The notes beneath the pieces are model-generated. The model saw only the letters and a list, made by a program, of their open reading frames with translations, did not search any database and was not told the origin of the DNA. The position numbers and the translations under genes were made by a program. DNA of 35,288 bases from Apostichopus californicus (taxonomy: Eukaryota; Echinodermata; Holothuroidea; Aspidochirotida; Stichopodidae), in NCBI GenBank assembly GCA_020650975.1, contig JAIPMN010025056.1, positions 1 to 35,288 on the forward strand, written 5' to 3'. Of the stretch, positions 30,185-35,288 are shown piece after piece; position 1 is the stretch's first letter; each line of letters starts with the position of its first letter.

Positions 30185-33128
30185 TTGCTTCTGATTTTAT
30201 ACGCCACTGTGCATTGGCAAATGCGTTTCGTTTTTGAAGTATTTGAATGGTTGTTGGAATTTGACGATGAGTGGCCATTAGCTGAAAAAGATATATTTCA
30301 GGACAGAAATGATGCAATTTAGTTGAGTCTACGTAATCTGAACCTTTCAGTACGAGAGAATGACAAATATAAAACACAAATATCAAACACATTGTATGCG
30401 CTGATAGGCTGTTTTGAACACGCGCAGAAGTCAATTGTTATGTTCCTATAGGCTCACCAACGATTTTAAAAAAGGGCGCTGTAATATATCCATCCTAATG
30501 CGCGTGCGTTGTGTACTGTTTACAGTATAAAGTAATCACTGAGCATGTCGGATAGACGAGACTCAACTTACCACTACTACTAACGCGTGGAAGCGCTCGC
30601 AAGCATGCCAACACGTCTGATGAACTTGCGTACAGACGCGTTGACTGATTGACTAGTGCAATGTTCCACTTGTGCAGTTTTGGCCGAACGAAAAAGGGGT
30701 CATTAGAAAACACTTCGAAAGATCTCGTCTTCAATAATTACGAAGGAAAGTTCATACCACGAGTGATCACCACATTGGTGTCGTTATGATTTGCAGGCAG
30801 AGAATGCAATTTGTCAAATTTCGCGGAACTAGATAGGACCGGTATGACTGTTGATTTTGGGTGTGGTCATGGAGATTCCCATTGGCTTGTCATACGCACA
30901 GGGCATCCTCGCTGGCAACGTGTGACACGATCAGTGCTGTAGTTTTGCCTCATAATGTGCTGTGAAATGTGTACAATAAAACGCATGATAATTTAGAACG
31001 CATGATAATACACTGCGCACCAATCTTATTCCTGTAACGGATATCCTTGTATAGAATGCGCTTCAATCCAGTATCTATATTTAGGTCGTCTTTCTTCGAT
31101 CGACTGTTTAGCAAAATGGCTATTAATGATAAATCTTTTTTTTTTCATAGAACATATTTACGAATCGAAGCGGGTTGTTTAAACGTTTTTAAAACAAATA
31201 TATCATCTCAAAATAGGTGGCTCTATAAATTACTATATTGTTTTGATAGAAGATTCAGTCACTACCGATTTTTTATTTTAATTTTTTGTTAACTCGACAG
31301 TATAGTGTTTGACATACTAACGTATACGGAATATGATCATGTTTATAGAACGACTCGTGACCTCTTACTGCATAAATAACTCCCGTTGAATAAACCTTTG
31401 ACTCGACCTATTCTTCTAGACAAACAAATATCGGTGTTTCCAAGTACTCCTAACTGCTTATATAGGTAGGCCTACAAGCTGTCATCCATACGATTTCGAT
31501 AGTAATTTACCAACGTGTATACATTGTCTGGGTCTCCCGCTGAGCAGTTGCGCTTAGCGACAAACAAAAGAGTTGTTGAGGGGGTAGGGGTGGATGTAGA
31601 AGGACGTGAGAAGGGCTAAACTTTCGAAACACACAATACTTTTATGTCACATACGTTCATGGCAATGCCCGGATTACCCATTATTCAGGTTAGTGCCTAT
31701 AAAGGGTCAAGAATCCTCAAGGTCTACTATACTTGGCATATGATGGGCTTAAGACTTTATAATTTCAAAATTTAACAAAAGGGACGTGGGAGGGCCGGGG
31801 GAGTGCCCCACCTTTTAAACAAAGTTTAAACGTCTTCATGCAGCTTGGGCAATAAAAATCATTTATATGGAAGTTCATCAAAAAGAGTCATTTGTTGAAG
31901 AAAATATTGCTTGACGTTGTATTTCCTGAATAAAACTGAGAAGGAATTGTTCATCAAATATTGCCTATACTTGACTGGTCGCCGCTTCAGGGCCATTTTA
32001 CAATATGCCACGGGAGCCAATGAACCGAAATAACAAAAAGAGGCAGTTCTTATTTATGTAAAGTTGCGCGTTGGAGGTTTCTTACAATACTTTAGGCGGA
32101 GCACTGAACCCCCTCCGGGATCCCCTCTGTATCCCGACTCCGACAAAGCTGATCTTGCTAGTGCATATTGTTTCTCATTGCAGCTCGTCTTAAAACAAGT
32201 GAAGTCACTGAACTTACTTCATTAGTATGCCAGTTTGATTTCATTGAGTAAGACGAAGTCAGCCACAAACAAACTACCCTCTACGCAGTGTTTTTTCCGG
32301 TATAATATTTAGACGGTACTCATTAAATTGATATTACATGGCAACATTCCAAGTACAAGTTGATTGCTGTTCGGTAAGTCATCGTTTGTGATCAAGTAAG
32401 ATAATGTCTTCCACAAGAGTCGCGGATAACGATGTCCGGCCACGCATGCAAGTCTTGGCCGTCTTGGCAAAGTTTTGTAGAATCTTGATCAAGATGGTAG
32501 GATGTAGGAAGCAGGTTCTATTGGGAGGAAGTACTTAACTGTATAGGAGGAACACTTGAACCTTTATCACTGCGGAAGAACTCCATCAAAAAATAATGAA
32601 TAAATATAGAAGAAGATTAAGAAAATGAAAAAAAGAACTCATTGAAGTATAATAGTAATTATACTCTCGACTTAACTGAAGGATTTTAGGAATAACTAAA
32701 TACTTACTTCAGCCTTTTGTAAAAAAGAAAACTAGTGAACTTTGTAGAGTTCATCACCCTAAATGATATATAGGACTTTCTTTCATTCAAATGATATGAT
32801 ATGATATTGTAACGTTGCCGCTTGAATTGTAGAAAGTTAAACGGAACTTTCCACCGTAAATTAAGGAAACTTTCACGGAAAAGTTGACTGTTCAAAGAAT
32901 AACATTGTAGCTCCAAAATAAGTCGCGAAACACAGATATTAGAATTGGCTTCTATTTATTAATGCAAGACACTGACTTAAAAGGCTAAATAACAACAAGG
33001 TAAACAAGAAGTGACTGAATAATTACTAACGGCTGACAACTAAACAACTGACCAAGTGACACAGACTAAATATGATAACTAGAGTAACTGCTAGAGTAGC
33101 AAACTAAATGGTAGCTGACAACCTACAA

Positions 33129-33188
33129 CTGGCATCTAAACAACTGGCTTCTAAACAACTGGCTTCTAAACAACTGGCAACTAAACAA
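33129..33188. repeat. 15-bp minisatellite, four copies
   Basis: CTGGC(A/T)(T/A)CTAAACAA units start at 33129, 33144, 33159 and 33174. Related CTAAACAACTG sequence occurs upstream at about 33038-33048. It lies within the probable LTR. Confidence 0.92.
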
Positions 33189-33561
33189 CTGGCATAGACT
33201 TACAACTGGTATCGACTGGTTTCTGCCCGCTGAATACATCCCTATTTAAACAGAACCCATGCCCAGCTACTGACCACCAATCCTGATAAGCTAAGCCGGT
33301 GTCTTCGCACCTTTTTACTAAGAATAACATAAGCACATGCATACAGTAAAACTTTCCCAGGAAAATGAATAAGATAAGAACATGCAGTAAAACTTTCCCA
33401 GGCTTTTAAATCAAGATAAGATACGCTTATAACACTTATTCTTATGACTCATTAGGCTTTTTAATTAACACTTACAGATTCTAAGGAGTACGGATTACAA
33501 AGACTACATAAGGCTCTTTCATTATAGTCATATATACTACAATGGGTGTAAACAAGTTAGT

Positions 33562-33583
33562 GTGAGAAAATCTAGTTTCTCAC
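33562..33583. repeat. 8-bp perfect hairpin near the element end
   Basis: GTGAGAAA and TTTCTCAC flank the six-base loop ATCTAG, 18 bases inside the right end of the probable LTR. Confidence 0.75.
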
Positions 33584-33601
33584 CACCCTGAAATCACTAC
33601 A

Positions 33602-33700
33602 ATATGATATCGTATCGTATGATCACATCGCATCCGGTATTGCATCGTATCGTAAATGTCATGTCACGTCACGTCATGCCATGAAACGGCATGTTACTTC
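33602..33700. repeat. Degenerate pentanucleotide satellite
   Basis: CGTAT, GCATC, ATGTC and ACGTC-type five-base units follow one another. A GATAT version precedes the probable LTR at 32788-32807, so the original array seems to have been split by the insertion. Confidence 0.75.
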
Positions 33701-33985
33701 ATACCCTGTCCTGTCATGCATGTCAAAGTTACAAACTAATCGAAAATATGTTAATCGTTGTAAATTATCTAAGGTCATGACAATGCAGAGCTAGGCTACA
33801 GATATGTTCATATTGTTCTATTCTGTTAGACGTTTGAGATACAATGAATGTTTTTCAGAGAAAGCACGAAACCTTCACTTGGTGTCCGTTATTATGACGC
33901 TTAAATATCTCGATTTATACAGTATACATTTATGCAAACCACAATAGTCTGAGCCCATGCCCATTCTCCCTGCAAATACGAAGCC

Positions 33986-34354
33986 TTAAAGGGTGTGAAG
34001 ACTCGCACAAAAAGAAACGTTTAATGCCGGTAATCTGACCTAGTTTCGAATGAGGTGTAACAGAAGTGTTAGACACCACCATCGATCCCAGAAAATATCA
34101 CACAGCTTGCTACGTTCGGTAATTAGACAATATTGTACAGTCAGTACATACAGCTGCGGTCAATACCCACAGCACAGTGTACAAACGATACAGCGATGGA
34201 CATCTCATGTCCAGCTAAAGATAACAAGGTATCACGTTTCATTGCTGTCTGCATTTTGTAGCGACAAGCAGAAAACTTCACTTGCAAGCAACGCAAAGTT
34301 AACTTTTTTTCAGAGCGCGGCACGCGGTTTTGGGCGAGTCTTCAATGCCTTTAA
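33986..34354. mobile_element. TTAA-flanked MITE (361 bp)
   Basis: TTAA at 33986-33989 and 34351-34354 flanks terminal inverted repeats. The left begins AGGGTGTGAAGACTCGCACA, and the right read inward is AGGCATTGAAGACTCGCCCA. They share TGAAGACTCGC and match at about 16 of 20 positions. TTAA target use is typical of piggyBac-type elements. No transposase is encoded, so it is non-autonomous. The 132-codon open frame at 34050-34448 runs across its right end and is not a gene. Confidence 0.7.
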
Positions 34355-35248
34355 ACAACATGTGGGCCTTTCAACGTCGCAGCCACAACTACCATACCAT
34401 CTGCTTCACCGGCGTGAGAACTTTGGAAAATATTTCGTCAGTATATAGGGCCTACTTGGAGTCATTAAATTATCTTCACTCGGAAGTAGTTCGTTAAATA
34501 CCACTTTAAGACCTGTCCATGCCCCCTCATTGTTTTTAATTGAAGATATTTCACTTGGGTTTGCGGTTATTGCAGTCCTCCCAAGGAACCTTAAATGAGA
34601 TTCTTCTGAGACGAAAACATAAAGGAAAATTGTCCACTTTCAATTTGAACATCTGTCGAACGTGGTTTACATTGACGAGTTTGATCTTACTTGACAACCT
34701 CAGTAAATGAATTCCATCAGATGAGAGAATGACTCAATCATTCTTGAAAGAAAATAAATACATTTCAACTGACACTTTATGCAAAACTAATGGGAAACAA
34801 TATTAAGTTTGAATAACACAAGTGAAATATATACATATTGGTCGACTTGAAATGGATCATTGATGACGTCATCAGTGTCTCTATCCCGCAAATTTCTTTG
34901 CACATGTATTCGATAATGGATAAAACCCAGAACACAGGATTTGGTTCCACTTCGAGAATTACATATATAGATACTTGCATGTACGCAACAATGACAGAAT
35001 CAAGCAAAACATGTTCATAATTTATCTGTGACAGAAATGTGGCAAATTAACGGGAAAATTCATGGAAGCTCACACGAGAAATGACATTTAATTATGGCAG
35101 TGTCGCCAAAACGCCCTCAAATATCACTCTGAAGTAAAACTAAACACATGTTTACGAGCCACGGACTTGTACTAATAATGCCACCATGTCAACTGAAATC
35201 GGGAATAAATCACTATTATGTTATTCACAGCTCCTGCTGATGCAGAAT
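34355..35248. other. Intergenic DNA without recognisable gene
   Basis: AT-rich sequence in which no gene, RNA or repeat family is recognised. Confidence 0.6.
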
Positions 35249-35250
35249 AT

Positions 35251-35282
35251 GTACGTACGTACGTACGTACACACACACACAC
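35251..35282. repeat. GTAC/AC compound microsatellite
   Basis: Five perfect GTAC units (35251-35270) are followed by six AC units. GTAC repeats are self-complementary and could extrude as a hairpin. Confidence 0.95.
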
Positions 35283-35288
35283 GCATAT

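Larger units (their letters stand above)
28500..32798. other. Intergenic DNA without recognisable gene
   Basis: Contains a strong hairpin (29478-29523), a 15-base G run (30170-30184) and TAGGCCTA at 30001 and 31467. The longest open frame (28788-29243 +, 151 codons) shows no domain or coding bias and is not called. Sequence at 30450-30930 is richer in CpG and could be regulatory, but this cannot be tested here. Confidence 0.55.
32799..33610. mobile_element. Probable solo LTR (794 bp) inserted in a pentanucleotide repeat
   Basis: The element at 32808-33601 starts TGTAACG and ends CACTACA, the TG...CA ends of an LTR, and is flanked by ATATGATAT (32799-32807 and 33602-33610). Nine bases is longer than usual for LTR elements, but the flanks are a GATAT-type repeat, so part of the match may be chance. 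Inside are a 15-bp tandem array (33129-33188), a repeated AGTAAAACTTTCCCAGG (33345-33361 and 33386-33402) and a terminal hairpin (33562-33583). No retroviral-type protein is seen. A MuDR-like element is an alternative because of the 9-bp duplication. Confidence 0.5.

Noticed and set aside
30450-30930. Promoter of a gene on the right
   Set aside because: Some CpG and a CCAAT-type box are present, but no exon could be found downstream in the window.
33129-33188. CRISPR-like array
   Set aside because: The 15-bp units are directly adjacent with no spacers, and the sequence is animal nuclear DNA.
34050-34448. A 132-codon open frame on the + strand
   Set aside because: Most of it lies inside the TTAA-flanked MITE and it runs out through the element's right terminus, so it is not a gene.

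Overview
The window is a piece of animal nuclear genome. Protein-coding sequence is sparse and split by GT-AG introns, the DNA is AT-rich, and the non-coding part is full of short dispersed repeats. Two genes can be rebuilt exon by exon, both on the + strand. The palindrome TAGGCCTA is strongly over-represented and several SINE and MITE families are present. This suggests a marine invertebrate deuterostome, plausibly an echinoderm. That placement is an impression, not a demonstration.

Gene 1 (477-7484, seven coding exons, 549 codons plus stop) encodes a Brambleberry/KAR5/GEX1-family nuclear-fusion protein. It has a signal peptide, a luminal cysteine-rich domain, a coiled coil, three membrane segments and a basic C-terminal tail. 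The tail carries a clear AT-hook (KRGRPKGSK), which would suit a nuclear-envelope protein that touches chromatin. Its introns hold a tRNA-headed SINE, a U2-snRNA-headed SINE, a 20-base G run and a 43-bp minisatellite.

From 7.5 to 13.6 kb there is no gene. The region holds a decayed hAT-like DNA transposon (528 bp, terminal inverted repeats, 6-bp target duplication, fragment of the transposase C-terminus) and a 166-bp foldback element with 47-bp arms matching at 46 positions.

Gene 2 (13658-20145, six coding exons, 168 codons plus stop) is ARPC4, the 20-kDa subunit of the Arp2/3 actin-nucleating complex. Its first coding exon holds only the ATG and its last only Phe-stop. A 140-bp tandem duplication copies the end of exon 5 with its splice donor into intron 5.

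From about 20.6 kb to the right edge I recognise no protein gene. This part holds a second tRNA-headed SINE, a longer minus-strand tRNA-headed SINE, a second U2-headed SINE with a 13-bp target duplication, a probable solo LTR inserted in a pentanucleotide repeat, a TTAA-flanked MITE and a GTAC/AC microsatellite at the end.

The two genes have no evident functional link beyond adjacency. The strongest candidates for something little described are the U2-headed SINE family, the AT-hook tail of the Brambleberry protein with its weak exon-5 donor, and the duplicated exon end in ARPC4.
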